Source of the DNA: JAOAPY01 sp041492185
GTDB taxonomy: Bacteria; Acidobacteriota; Blastocatellia; Pyrinomonadales; Pyrinomonadaceae
Length of the DNA: 64,000 nt
Assembly (NCBI GenBank): GCA_041492185.1
Contig: JBGPWL010000012.1
Coordinates: forward strand, 11,599-75,598
Direction: 5' to 3'
This document shows positions 45,825 through 55,154 of this stretch, piece by piece. Every line of letters starts with the position of its first letter. Within the stretch, counting starts at the first letter, position 1. Position numbers and translations under genes: made by a program. The notes beneath the pieces are model-generated. The model did no database searches. It saw nothing but the letters and a program-made list of their open reading frames with translations, and was not told the DNA's origin.

Positions 45825-47767
45825 GCTGCCTGCACCTCCAACTCCAAGTGGCTTGGGTCGTGATCGAACACCTGAAACGCTTCCATCGTAATTGTGTGGG
45901 CGGGACAGCGCTCTGCGCACAGGCCACAACGAATGCAAATCGTCTCGTCCTTTAGCATCATCGAGCCCTTACTCGCAGGCAGGTCTGCTGCGTTCAGATG
46001 TTGCAGAGAAGCTTGATGAGATGGAGCCTCGCTGGCGAGTTGCGCTTTTACGTCTTCCGAAATACTCAATTGGTTGAGCGGTACGAGTCGTAAGCAATTC
46101 TCCGGACAAACATCGACGCATCCACCGCACAAAATACATTCCGTGCCCGCCGTCTCATTCCCTTCGAAAATGGTATTGATCCAACATTGCAGGCAGCGTG
46201 TGGCCTCTCGCCGTGCCTCCTCTTCGCTGTAGCCTGATTCAACTTCGACCACGCCGGTGCGGCGGTCGATTGGAATTACCGGAACCGCGAGGCGAGAGTA
46301 CTCATCGTAGGATTCCGCCATCTGGTGATGATCGAGAACTGTGATTTGCACATACCGCGGGCGAGGTTTCCATTCGGCTCCTCGTAGATAGTGATCGATG
46401 TTTTCTGCCGCCTTCTTGCCGTCGGCAACCGCACTGATGATAAGACGAGGACCGAAGGCAATATCCCCGGCAGCGAAGATTCCGGGCGCGCTGCTCATCA
46501 GCGTGTCCTCATCTATCCTGATAGTGCCTTGGCGAGTAATCTCGATCTCATCAGCCTGAGTGAGAAAGGAAAGATCGGATGCCTGACCGATGGCTAGAAT
46601 GACGGTGTCGCAGTCGATCACCGCTTCTGTCCCCTGCGCAAACGTTGGATTGAAACGGTGCTCCGAATCGAAGACCGAGGTGCAACGAATTGTCTCGACG
46701 CCGATGACTTTGCCATTTCTGCCGATGAATCTCTGTGGTCCAAGCGAGGGATGCAGCTTTAAACCTTCAAGCTGGCCCTCTTCGATTTCTTCCGCGAAGG
46801 CTGGCATTTCTGCGCGCGATTCCAGGCAGATCAGGTGAACTTCGCGCGCGCCCAAGCGCAAGGCAGCGCGCGAAACATCCATCATCTCTTTCATTGCCAC
46901 CTGCTGAGCGCCGGCACTCAAGCTTTCAGGCAATTCATGGGCGGTATCTTCGAGCACCAGGCGCTGCTGCTCTCGCAGAGCAGAGCGCGCCACGTCAATG
47001 GCCACGTTGCCGCCGCCGATCACAACTACCTTTTGACCGATCGAAAAGCGATAGCCGAGATTGACGTTCAAAAGAAAATCTATGCCTTTGATCACGCCAT
47101 CAAGCTCGTGGCCCGGTACCGTCAGGTCACGGCTCCGATGCAAGCCGAGCGCAAGCAGAACCGCCTTGAATCCCTGGGCACGGAGATCGGTTAAGGAAAA
47201 GTCCCGTCCCAGCCGGGCATTCAGCTTCAGCTCGATACCCAGGTCCAGAATTTCGCGAATCTGTGCGTTCAGCACATCGCGCGGTAGACGATATTCAGGA
47301 ATACCCAGACACAGCATGCCACCCGGAATCGGCGCGGCATCAAAAATCGTCACCGGGTAACCCAGCAAAGCCAGGTCGTGTGCAGCGGCCAGTCCCGCCG
47401 GTCCGGAACCAATTATCGCTACCTGGTCCGCACGTGAAACTGAAGGTCTGTCGGGGAATACATCGATGGGGTTACGCGACTCTGGCCCGTAACGCTCCGT
47501 GAGAAACCGCTTTAGCGCGCGAATGGAAATAGGCGCATCGAGTTTGCCGCGCCGACAATCGGTCTCGCACGGATGCCCGCAGACCCGACCACAGATAGAA
47601 GCCAGCGGGTTGGGCCGGCGGGCATAGCGGTATGCCTCTTCATAACGCCCTTCGGCAATCAAGGCAACATAGCGTCCGGCTTCCGTGTGAACTGGGCATG
47701 CTTGCATACACGGGAAGTTAGACTCCAGCCATTCGAGATCAACGAGTTTCGAATGTGATTGACCCAC
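45821..47767 (-). CDS. FAD/NAD(P)-dependent Fe-S oxidoreductase (GltD-like) with C-terminal ferredoxin domain
   Basis: A 648-residue cytoplasmic flavoprotein. N-terminal Cys-rich Fe-S domain (CMQACPVHTEAGRYV, ICGRVCGHPCETDC) as in glutamate synthase small subunits, an FAD Rossmann fold (AIIGSGPAGLAAA), an NAD(P) fold (VVIGGGNVAIDVAR), and two C-terminal 4Fe-4S motifs (CILCGGCVDVCPENC, CIRCGLCAERCPAH). The start is GTG at 47767 with gagagg 4 nt ahead; an ATG 2 nt upstream is out of frame. Encoded within a bc operon, it probably couples NAD(P)H or ferredoxin to the quinone pool. Confidence 0.93.
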   Translation of the reverse strand: MGQSHSKLVDLEWLESNFPCMQACPVHTEAGRYVALIAEGRYEEAYRYARRPNPLASICGRVCGHPCETDCRRGKLDAPISIRALKRFLTERYGPESRNPIDVFPDRPSVSRADQVAIIGSGPAGLAAAHDLALLGYPVTIFDAAPIPGGMLCLGIPEYRLPRDVLNAQIREILDLGIELKLNARLGRDFSLTDLRAQGFKAVLLALGLHRSRDLTVPGHELDGVIKGIDFLLNVNLGYRFSIGQKVVVIGGGNVAIDVARSALREQQRLVLEDTAHELPESLSAGAQQVAMKEMMDVSRAALRLGAREVHLICLESRAEMPAFAEEIEEGQLEGLKLHPSLGPQRFIGRNGKVIGVETIRCTSVFDSEHRFNPTFAQGTEAVIDCDTVILAIGQASDLSFLTQADEIEITRQGTIRIDEDTLMSSAPGIFAAGDIAFGPRLIISAVADGKKAAENIDHYLRGAEWKPRPRYVQITVLDHHQMAESYDEYSRLAVPVIPIDRRTGVVEVESGYSEEEARREATRCLQCWINTIFEGNETAGTECILCGGCVDVCPENCLRLVPLNQLSISEDVKAQLASEAPSHQASLQHLNAADLPASKGSMMLKDETICIRCGLCAERCPAHTITMEAFQVFDHDPSHLELEVQAA

Positions 47768-47842
47768 ATGCCTCTCGCTTTTCTACGTACGCACAATGCA
47801 CGCGTAGGGTTACTGGTCCAAACCGCTGAGATTCCCACTTGC

Positions 47843-48457
47843 TTAACGAGGCACGGTCACCTGGACGGTTGTAATCCCGGCGCCGACATCAACCTGTTGC
47901 GATGCGGACCCGCCCCCACCCCAGGTCCTCAGCGTGTAGTGGCCCGCTGGGACGCCTCGGATTACAAAACTTCCGTCTGCTTTGGTTACAGTATGGTAAG
48001 GAGTCGGGACAACTATTACGTATCCCGACATTTCAGGATGGACGTTGCACAGCAATGAGATCGCCCCCACGTCGTTAAAGGTGAAAGATTTCGTCTGCCC
48101 TTGTGGCCAGGTGCCGAGATTGTGTGCCAGGCCCTTGTTGCCTGCAACGGATGGCCAGAACACGTTGTGGCCGACCGGATCACTATTCAGGAAATCGACC
48201 GTGGTTCCCTTCAGCACCACCGTTGTGCGCGGGACAAATTTCATTCCTTTCTGATCGATAGTGACATGCTTTGCGGGCGGGCCAAAATTCTTTCCAGGGA
48301 TAGTATCGATGTAAACTACGATCCCAGCCGGGCGTGCCGCAGTCACCTTACCTTGAATCTCCTGAGCCATAGTTACGCTTGCTAAGGCCCCCAGGATCAC
48401 CAGGAATTGAACGACGGATAATACCGAGATTAGCGGTTTATGGAGTGACGATTTCAT
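47843..48457 (-). CDS. Secreted cupredoxin with carboxypeptidase-regulatory-like domain
   Basis: A 204-residue periplasmic copper protein. Signal peptide (VLSVVQFLVILGALASVTMAQ), then a plastocyanin-like domain with type 1 copper ligands His in SDPVGHNVFWP and Cys-His-Met in LLCNVHPEMSGYV, then a short CarboxypepD_reg-like domain (TKADGSFVIRGVPAGHYTLR). Start chosen for gaggag 9-10 nt ahead. A one-electron shuttle working with the bc-type complex is the simplest role. Carboxypeptidase-reg fusion is common in methylamine-utilisation-type cupredoxins. Confidence 0.88.
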   Translation of the reverse strand: MKSSLHKPLISVLSVVQFLVILGALASVTMAQEIQGKVTAARPAGIVVYIDTIPGKNFGPPAKHVTIDQKGMKFVPRTTVVLKGTTVDFLNSDPVGHNVFWPSVAGNKGLAHNLGTWPQGQTKSFTFNDVGAISLLCNVHPEMSGYVIVVPTPYHTVTKADGSFVIRGVPAGHYTLRTWGGGGSASQQVDVGAGITTVQVTVPR

Positions 48458-48520
48458 CGCGATAATTCTCCTCTCAGGAAAGCAGACGTTTATTTTCCGG
48501 GGACCAACGCTGATCACAAA

Positions 48521-49960
48521 TCAGAAGACGTAGTCGATCCCTATTACAAAACCGTTGGCCCGAAAGAATCGTCCCTCCGTGCCAGAAGGTTGTTGCCAGC
48601 GGTACTGGTACTCGAACACGGTTTTAATATTGCCGCGGACGAAGATCTGGATGCCCGGTGAAAAACGGTTGCGCGTATTGTGGCGAGAAGCGCCGTTTAA
48701 GAAATCTGTTGGTGAGTTCACGACATCGTATCTCATCACACCGATTACCCACGGATAAAACCAGTATTGCGCTTGAGCGAACCCTCCGGTGAATGTCACT
48801 GGGGCCGCTTTTTCCACAACGCCGGTCTCCTCGTTCGGAATCAGATTTTGGTCGCGCCCGTGCATGCCGAGTCCGTACACTTCAAACTTGCGATACTTGA
48901 AACGGAAATCGCCTCCCCAGCGGTAGAAGGGCTCTCGGATTGTCCCAAATTCCGGAAAGAGCGTGCGGTCGAGATTAAGTTCGTTACGACCGTAGTAGTA
49001 AAAGGCTCCCAGGCGAAGCGACGTATGGTCGCGCGGGCCCGTAGCGCTCGCGGCCTGAACTTCTTTGCGGATCTTCGGGTCGCGCTCCAAATTGAACCGC
49101 TGCGACACTCGCACGTAGACGTCCTTTGAGTTGCGCAGCGTCGGGGTATCGTTCGTGCCGTTGACCAGGGCCACGGACCAACTGAAATTTCCGTCGTTAG
49201 GATAGCCTCCAATCTCAATGCCGCGCTGTGGCGCGCTGAACATAAACGGATTGTTGGTCGTGCCCAGCCCACCGGCAACGCTGGCCTGATCGTAGATGTC
49301 GTAGCTCGTGGGATTTATGCTGCGCGCTTGTGTAAAGGGCAGATCCAATTCGAACTGTCCGACGCGAAGGTTCAGAGCATCCTTGGGCAAGCCGAAGTAG
49401 TGACCCAGATCGTTCACCTTTAGATAACCATCGCCCAATCCGCCGTCGGCTCCTGACCCGCCTACGGAGATGTCGTCATCTATCCAGAAGGAGAGATTCT
49501 TTCCGAAGTTGCCGGCGCCAATGATAGTGAACGTGTCGGGTGTGAACAGATCTGTTCGCGGAACAACACCTGCCGACAACGGTCGTCTGTTGTTATAGGA
49601 GGCGAATCCCACAAACCGGAAGGATATGGGAATCGTTCCCGGGATTTCGCCCGGGTAAATGACCTTGGGAAAAACTTCCTTCTGGGCCTCGGCTCCCAAC
49701 AGCACGGGAGGCTCCTTTACAAACGTCTCGTCATCCTTTGGAAACTTGAAGCCGCTCTTCTTGAACGCCTCCCCAAAGTCATTGAGCTCGGGAACGTTGC
49801 TATGACAAGTTGAACACGCAGTTTGATACTTGCGAGCAAATGCCGGAATAGCAACCGCCCTTGGCGCCGGCTTCAACAATACGAACAGAAACAACGGAGT
49901 ACCCGCGACGACGAGCGCCTTAACCCAACCGAAGCTTAGTCGACCTCGTTCATGAAACAT
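48521..49960 (-). CDS. Outer-membrane porin with N-terminal cytochrome c haem site
   Basis: A 479-residue outer-membrane protein: signal (KALVVAGTPLFLFVLL), a short haem segment (YQTACSTCHSNVPELNDFGEAF), then a beta-barrel ending in Phe (GFVIGIDYVF). Porin-cytochrome pairs move electrons through the outer membrane, and here one haem site is fused to the barrel. The ATG has a perfect aaaggagg 9 nt ahead. First gene of the ten-kilobase bc operon; a sigma-54 promoter candidate lies about 115 bp upstream. Confidence 0.88.
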   Translation of the reverse strand: MFHERGRLSFGWVKALVVAGTPLFLFVLLKPAPRAVAIPAFARKYQTACSTCHSNVPELNDFGEAFKKSGFKFPKDDETFVKEPPVLLGAEAQKEVFPKVIYPGEIPGTIPISFRFVGFASYNNRRPLSAGVVPRTDLFTPDTFTIIGAGNFGKNLSFWIDDDISVGGSGADGGLGDGYLKVNDLGHYFGLPKDALNLRVGQFELDLPFTQARSINPTSYDIYDQASVAGGLGTTNNPFMFSAPQRGIEIGGYPNDGNFSWSVALVNGTNDTPTLRNSKDVYVRVSQRFNLERDPKIRKEVQAASATGPRDHTSLRLGAFYYYGRNELNLDRTLFPEFGTIREPFYRWGGDFRFKYRKFEVYGLGMHGRDQNLIPNEETGVVEKAAPVTFTGGFAQAQYWFYPWVIGVMRYDVVNSPTDFLNGASRHNTRNRFSPGIQIFVRGNIKTVFEYQYRWQQPSGTEGRFFRANGFVIGIDYVF

Positions 49961-50441
49961 CTGAGAAGCCTCCTTTCGCGACTCTACCGACTGGAGGGCC
50001 CCCGACGCGTTCACTGGCCCCAGTCGGAATCAGTAATCCGGATCCAGTTCGCTGACTGGCTGCTCGATGCCTATCAAGTTCCGGGCCAATGGGAAGGTGA
50101 CGCCTGCCGGACGCCGTAAATCTCAAAACATCAGGGAGTTAGGAACGATGACTCTTAATAGGGAGAGCGTTTGAAGTGCGCGATCTGTTTACCCAGGTAC
50201 ACAGTGAGATTTTGAGTAAACCGATTCGCTCGGAATCGCTGAGGTTCTTAGTGTGCGCAAAGTAAACAATGGCAACAGGCTCAAAGAAAATGGCCTAGAA
50301 TCAAGGGTGAATCTCTTCGCAAGCCGATAGTGATTTGTTTACTCAGGTATAGAAACGACGTGCTGAGGCCAATAGATCTCTTAGAGAATCCAAGAGAATG
50401 CAGGTGTGCGCAAAGTGAGAAGGTGGGATACCGCGTTCGAC
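49961..50441. other. Regulatory intergenic region between the bc operon and its sigma-54 regulator
   Basis: No gene here. It holds a sigma-54-type promoter candidate (50074-50088, minus), four GTTTAC/GTAAAC hexamers (50187, 50216, 50262, 50337), and a diverged tandem duplication (50186-50330 and 50336-50490) that includes a relic of the regulator gene's 3' end. Confidence 0.6.
50074..50088 (-). promoter_or_regulatory. Candidate sigma-54 promoter of the bc-complex operon
   Basis: The minus strand reads TGGCCCGGAACTTGA. Against the -24/-12 consensus TGGCACG-N4-TTGC it has TGGC, CG and TTG with correct spacing, but A for the last C. It lies 114 nt before the porin-cytochrome start codon. The gene across the gap is a GAFTGA-type sigma-54 activator. 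Confidence 0.45.
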
Positions 50442-50490
50442 TTAACGAAACTGGCCCAGATCGAAGCTGAATCTCTTGGCGAGACGATAG
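50186..50490. repeat. Diverged tandem duplication of ~150 bp
   Basis: Unit 1 (50186-50330) and unit 2 (50336-50490) share tgtttac.caggta at the start, gtgtgcgcaaagt in the middle and tgaatctctt.gc.ag.cgatag at the end, with offsets of 150, 153 and 160 nt. Unit 2 ends inside the response-regulator gene; unit 1 still encodes a recognisable but shifted copy of its C-terminal RLAKRF segment on the minus strand. Confidence 0.7.
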
Positions 50491-51809
50491 ACGGTCTTGC
50501 GAGAGAGTTTGGCCTCGGCCGCAACCTTAGAAATGTTGCCGTGGTGTCTTTTCAGCAAGTTTTCCAGAAAGGGCCTCTCGACGGTTTCAGCCTCTTTATC
50601 ACGGACCTCAAGAAAGGACACCTCCGCGCGAGAGCCAGTCTGGAAGTATTCCGGGAGATCGCAAAGCTCAATAGATTTGCCCTCCGCCATCAGGACAGTA
50701 TGTTGAATGACATTCTGAAGCTCTCGAACGTTCCCCGGCCACTCATGGCCCGCGAACAGCTTCCTCACCTCAGCACAAACTTCCGGCGGTGCGAGTTGAT
50801 ACTCCTGGCAGTAGTGACTCAAAAAGTGGTCGGCCAGGATTGGAATGTCATCCTGGCGATCCCGGAGTGGCGGCAACTTCACGGTTACCGCACTCAACCG
50901 GTAGTATAATTCCTGGCGAAATTTCTTAGCCACAATCTCATTTCGCAGATCGCGGCTCGTAGCCGAGATCACTCGGATGTCCACCAGGATCTGCCGCTCG
51001 CTTCCCAGCCTTCGGAATTCGCGCTCCTGCAACGTCCGCAGAAGCTTGGCCTGGAGCGCATAGGACAGTTCGCCGATCTCGTCCAGGAACAGCGTTCCGG
51101 TATGAGCCAACTCCAACTGTCCACGTTTAAGCCGATCAGCGCCGGTGAATGCCCCTTTTTCGTACCCGAAGAGTTCACTCTCCAGCAAGTTCTCAGGCAA
51201 GGCCGCACAGTCGATGGCCAAAAATGGCTTATCTCGGCGAAAACTGTGCGCGTGAATGGTTCGCGCAACCAAGTCTTTGCCGGTGCCGGTCTCTCCCTGG
51301 ATCAAAATATTCGCATTGGTACGGACGACTTTTTGGAGCGTACCGAATAGTTTTTGCATTGCTTCACTCGTGCCCAGGATCTTGTCAAACCCAAGGTCGT
51401 TAGTTAGCTGTCCGTGCAGATTGAAGGTTTCTTCCAGCAGTTGTTTTTGTCGCAAGCTTTGCGCGACCGCAGTCAGAAGCTGATCGGCAGTAAAGGGTTT
51501 GGCCAGGTAGTCAAAGACACCGCGCTTGATGGCCTCGACGGCGGTTTGAATCGTCGCGTAGGCGGTGAACATAAGGATCATCAGCGTGGGATCGACTTGC
51601 CGCGCCAAAGTTACCGTTTCCAGGCCGCTCAGGCCGGGCATGAGCATGTCCACCAGGAACAGCTCATAGTGTGTGGATTTCAGCAGGTTCAACGCAGAGT
51701 CTCCATCAGGCGCCGTCGTGACTTCATAACCGGCATGCTCGAGGATTTTTCGGCACGTGCGCAGGATGGCCTGGTCGTCGTCTGCCACTAGAATTCGTGT
51801 CGCGCGCAT
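50442..51809 (-). CDS. Sigma-54-dependent response regulator (NtrC/AtoC family)
   Basis: A 455-residue activator. Receiver domain (1-120) with phospho-acceptor Asp about 54 in FLVDMLMPG; AAA+ domain with Walker A GETGTGKD, sigma-54 contact loop GAFTGA, Walker B GTLFLDEIGE and the RLSAVTVKLPPLRDR sensor region; C-terminal Fis-type HTH (NISKVAAEAKLSRKTVYRLA). Start at MRATRILVADDD. It begins 1 nt after the histidine kinase stop. It should activate sigma-54 promoters; the adjacent bc operon is the obvious target. Confidence 0.95.
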   Translation of the reverse strand: MRATRILVADDDQAILRTCRKILEHAGYEVTTAPDGDSALNLLKSTHYELFLVDMLMPGLSGLETVTLARQVDPTLMILMFTAYATIQTAVEAIKRGVFDYLAKPFTADQLLTAVAQSLRQKQLLEETFNLHGQLTNDLGFDKILGTSEAMQKLFGTLQKVVRTNANILIQGETGTGKDLVARTIHAHSFRRDKPFLAIDCAALPENLLESELFGYEKGAFTGADRLKRGQLELAHTGTLFLDEIGELSYALQAKLLRTLQEREFRRLGSERQILVDIRVISATSRDLRNEIVAKKFRQELYYRLSAVTVKLPPLRDRQDDIPILADHFLSHYCQEYQLAPPEVCAEVRKLFAGHEWPGNVRELQNVIQHTVLMAEGKSIELCDLPEYFQTGSRAEVSFLEVRDKEAETVERPFLENLLKRHHGNISKVAAEAKLSRKTVYRLAKRFSFDLGQFR

Positions 51810-51810
51810 T

Positions 51811-53799
51811 TCAACCTTCTGTCGGTAAGACAATTGCGAACTTGGTACCTCGGCCAAGTTGACTCTCTATCGTAATCGTTCCTTGATGCTCTTTGATGAT
51901 GCCATGCACGATCGAGAGCCCGAGTCCCGTCCCTTTGCCCACCTCTTTAGTGGTGAAAAACGGATCGAAGACTCGATCCAGGTGTTCTTTCTGAATACCC
52001 GCGCCAGTGTCGGCAATCTCCAGTCGGATACTCTTGCGCATTTGGTCTTCCCAGACGACACCTAAGCTCAATACCCCGCCCTTCGGCATCGCATCGATGG
52101 CATTGCGATAGAGATTTTCCAGCGCCCGGACCAGACTATCTTCATCGCCCCGGACACGTATTATCTCTCGCGGCAGGTTCTTTTGCACCGAGATCCGATT
52201 TGCTGTCAACAAATCATCAACTAATCGCAGACTAAGATTAATAACGCGATCAAGTGGTACCGCCTTCATCTCCAATATCTGTGGACGAGAGAACTCGAGC
52301 AACGAGTTAGTGATTCGGGCGATACGATGGGCCTGAGTCATCACTTCTTTCAAGTCTTCCTGGTCAACCGCGACCGGCTCTCCGCCGTTTTGCGAAGCCC
52401 AAAAGCTCGACAAGCTAAGGATTGTGGTCGCTGGGTTATTGATCTCGTGGGCCACACCCGCAGCCAATTCTCCGATCGCGGCAAGCTTCGACGATTGAGA
52501 GAGCTGCTTCTCAGCCTTCTCGATCTCTCCAGCTTGCCCTCGAATCTTCGCGCTCGCGCCCCGCACCACAAATCCAATCATCAAGGTAGAAAGAGCAACC
52601 ATTACGGTAAAGAGCGAAAAGATGAGAACGATCCGTCGGCGTATGTGCTGGTCAAGGAACTCCCGGGTGCCGTAAAACGCAACTTCCCCGGTCGAAGTTG
52701 TTCTCAGAGGAAGCGCATGAATGAGGAAGTACTCCTCAGGATCGAGTCGGACTAACGGTGAGGCCGACTGAAGACTGCTCAGCGCGGACACTTCTCGGTT
52801 GTCTGCAATTTGTAAGGTGGCGACCTGGTTATCGGCGGCAATGCGAACGATTTTCAATTCAGGCAGATTGTCGAATTCACGGATTGCGTTTTGAAGATCC
52901 GCTTGAGCCACAATCGCAGACAGAGGTTCGTTTTGTTGTCTATGGTTGTCTACATGTTCGCGCATAAGCTCCGCCAGCTGATCGGCGCGACCACGAATAC
53001 TCGCGAAGTAGTCCGCCTTTTCGCTCTGGGTGATCACTAGCAGCATAAGACTGGCCAGCAGGATAAACGTGACCTGTAGCCGCACAAATACCTTGTCGAA
53101 CAAATCCCGGCTAGTTTCACCAATCGCCAAGGCCCAAGTAAATAGGGAGAATGACCACGCAAACTGTTCCAGGTTCCAGAAGATGAGTGACGTCTTATCC
53201 CCCCAATTCAACGACGAGACAAAGTGAAGCGAGGCCGCCACACAAACTAGCGCCAGCGCGCCTGCTGCGTAGCGCCGGCCGCCAAGCGGGGTACGATAAA
53301 TGTGAACAAGAGTGAAACCTATTAGAATTATGTTCGCCAAATCCAAAAACATCATGAATTTCGGAGCGAGATTGCCGAGCCACCCGGGCAGAATCAGCAA
53401 AGGAGAAAGTGAGAACAGAAAGAAGAGAGCCAATTGACTCGCTATCAGTGCTCTTGACTGGCGAAGCCTTGGAGATTGATAGGCGCTGGCCGCCAACAGT
53501 AGCCACGCACCGGCCTGGAATACGTGAAACACTGCTTCGAAGGATGCTATTGGTAAGCGATACCGAAAGAAGATGAAGGCACCGGAAAGAAGCGCCTTAG
53601 TGATGAAAGATGCGCCTAGCGAGGAAAACGCAAGAAGCAGAAGTAGTTGACTTAGGACTGGAATCGTCTTTGTCTGCGCCCGCCATGCCCTGAGGATTAC
53701 CAGGACAATAATCCCGCACAAGAGCACATCGAACAGATTGAATATGAATCTGTTTTCGAACGTTCGCGAGAATAGTTCTAACTTTTGTAGGGACTCCAT
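51811..53799 (-). CDS. Membrane sensor histidine kinase
   Basis: A 662-residue kinase, partner of the following response regulator. About seven N-terminal helices (residues 20-235) form a membrane domain, then another helix at about 245, a periplasmic sensor segment (about 265-385) and a last helix (IVLIFSLFTVMVALSTLMIG). Cytoplasmic part: H-box GELAAGVAHEINNPATTI, N-box LYRNAIDAMPKGG, G-boxes DTGAGI and GTGLGLSIVHGI. Start at MESLQKLE; the longer frame has no support. The many-helix membrane part could sense quinone redox state or membrane conditions; the signal is unknown. Confidence 0.92.
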   Translation of the reverse strand: MESLQKLELFSRTFENRFIFNLFDVLLCGIIVLVILRAWRAQTKTIPVLSQLLLLLAFSSLGASFITKALLSGAFIFFRYRLPIASFEAVFHVFQAGAWLLLAASAYQSPRLRQSRALIASQLALFFLFSLSPLLILPGWLGNLAPKFMMFLDLANIILIGFTLVHIYRTPLGGRRYAAGALALVCVAASLHFVSSLNWGDKTSLIFWNLEQFAWSFSLFTWALAIGETSRDLFDKVFVRLQVTFILLASLMLLVITQSEKADYFASIRGRADQLAELMREHVDNHRQQNEPLSAIVAQADLQNAIREFDNLPELKIVRIAADNQVATLQIADNREVSALSSLQSASPLVRLDPEEYFLIHALPLRTTSTGEVAFYGTREFLDQHIRRRIVLIFSLFTVMVALSTLMIGFVVRGASAKIRGQAGEIEKAEKQLSQSSKLAAIGELAAGVAHEINNPATTILSLSSFWASQNGGEPVAVDQEDLKEVMTQAHRIARITNSLLEFSRPQILEMKAVPLDRVINLSLRLVDDLLTANRISVQKNLPREIIRVRGDEDSLVRALENLYRNAIDAMPKGGVLSLGVVWEDQMRKSIRLEIADTGAGIQKEHLDRVFDPFFTTKEVGKGTGLGLSIVHGIIKEHQGTITIESQLGRGTKFAIVLPTEG

Positions 53800-54525
53800 A
53801 TGATGTTGCCCCGTCTTCCAAAGAAAGCCCTCTCGTGAAAAGCTCACCTGCACAAGATGGGAGCGGTTCGCCGCGCTTGTCGATGGCTAAGTGATGCGCA
53901 AAGGAATTGATCGTTTGAAGGGCCGAATCGTGTCGCAGCACCGACGCTGACCATGAAAACCAAAGACACAGAATGCTGGCGCAGCTTACTTCGTCTTTCT
54001 GAGCGAAGCACCCACTATGCCGAGCGTGAAATGCTGAGAAATATTTGGAGAAAATCGGGTCGTTCGTCCACGAATAAATCTCAGGAATCTGGACTTCGAT
54101 TACAATCGTGGTGTTTCCCCAAAATGCCATTGACTGTTACCTGACACACGGTCCGTAAGCGCTCGTAGCGGAATTCTACGCATTTCTTCGCTATATTCCG
54201 CAATGTGGCTGCCGCTGACGATTAAGGAAGATCGGCTAAAGAAGATCGGCATGTTGCGCCGTCAGAATGCTTGACCTAACCCGCGGTCGTTTAGCAACGG
54301 TGGACCGGACGCAAACGTGTGTCTCAAATCAGGAAGGGTTAAGTCCTCGATACCGGCATCCCGGCATGCCGCAGAGCAATCTAACCCATGTTCATTCTTG
54401 GTTGTCCTTGCTGGTTCGGTTAGTCCGCTCCCAATCCTCAAACGTAAATTTATTTGAGCAAAGAATAAGTGTACTTGACCGTGAATCTTTGCTCGCGAGT
54501 TAAGACAGGAACAATCATCGAGTCT
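53800..54525. other. 726-bp stretch with no supported gene
   Basis: Between the kinase start and the ubiX stop. Short frames exist (e.g. 53953-54144 plus), but none has a Shine-Dalgarno, recognisable motif or neighbour support. It probably contains the promoter of the kinase-regulator pair, which I could not place with confidence. Confidence 0.5.
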
Positions 54526-55128
54526 CTAATCGACCGTTTCAGTGCTCGAGGACATGACGCCGTCCCAACGATTCATTACCTCAAGGTGAATGTCGAATTG
54601 ATCGAGAATGCGCATCGTGGTGTGATTGATCAGGTCATCCAAGTTTTGCGGATGGTTATAAAAGGCCGGCACCGGAGGCAGAATGATTACGCCCATGCGC
54701 GACAGCTTCAACATGTTTTCGAGATGAATTTCGTGCAGCGGCGACTCGCGCACCACCAGCACCAGCTTGCGGCGCTCTTTCAGAATCACGTCGGCTGCGC
54801 GATGAATGAGATTGTCCGCCAAACCGTGCGCAATCGCCGCCAGCGTCCGCATGCTGCAAGGGACGACGACCATTCCGAGCGTGATGAACGAGCCGCTGGA
54901 AATCGCCGCGCCCTGATCGCCCAAGGGATAATGGTGCGTTGCCATACGTTGCACCTGCTCGATCCCATATTCAGTTTCATGCATGAGCGTGCGCGCGCCC
55001 CACTTGCTCATCACCAGATGAGTCTCGACGCCTGAGCCGTGCAGCATTTGCAACAGGCGTACGCCGAAAACCGTGCCGGTCGCGCCCGTGATGCCGACGA
55101 TCAGTCTGGTTGGTCTGGTGTCGTTCAT
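54526..55128 (-). CDS. ubiX: Flavin prenyltransferase UbiX
   Basis: A 200-residue cytoplasmic enzyme that prenylates FMN to make prenyl-FMN, the cofactor of UbiD-type decarboxylases in ubiquinone/menaquinone and aromatic-acid metabolism. Family marks: IVGITGATGTVFGVRLLQ, SSGSF near residue 78, VVVPCSMRTLAAIAHGLADN, RKLVLVVRESPLHEIHLENM and MGVIILPPVPAFYNHP. Full length. No UbiD is in the window. Confidence 0.96.
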   Translation of the reverse strand: MNDTRPTRLIVGITGATGTVFGVRLLQMLHGSGVETHLVMSKWGARTLMHETEYGIEQVQRMATHHYPLGDQGAAISSGSFITLGMVVVPCSMRTLAAIAHGLADNLIHRAADVILKERRKLVLVVRESPLHEIHLENMLKLSRMGVIILPPVPAFYNHPQNLDDLINHTTMRILDQFDIHLEVMNRWDGVMSSSTETVD

Positions 55129-55154
55129 CTATTCAAATCCCTCAACTTCGTCTT

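Noticed and set aside
53597..54130. 177-residue minus-strand ORF overlapping the kinase start
   Set aside because: Overlaps the kinase in another frame and has no domain; likely a shadow.
53953..54144. 63-residue plus-strand ORF upstream of the kinase
   Set aside because: No ribosome site, no motif, and composition like chance sequence.
54240..54330. Possible tRNA-like fold
   Set aside because: No anticodon arm or T-arm consensus could be found by eye.
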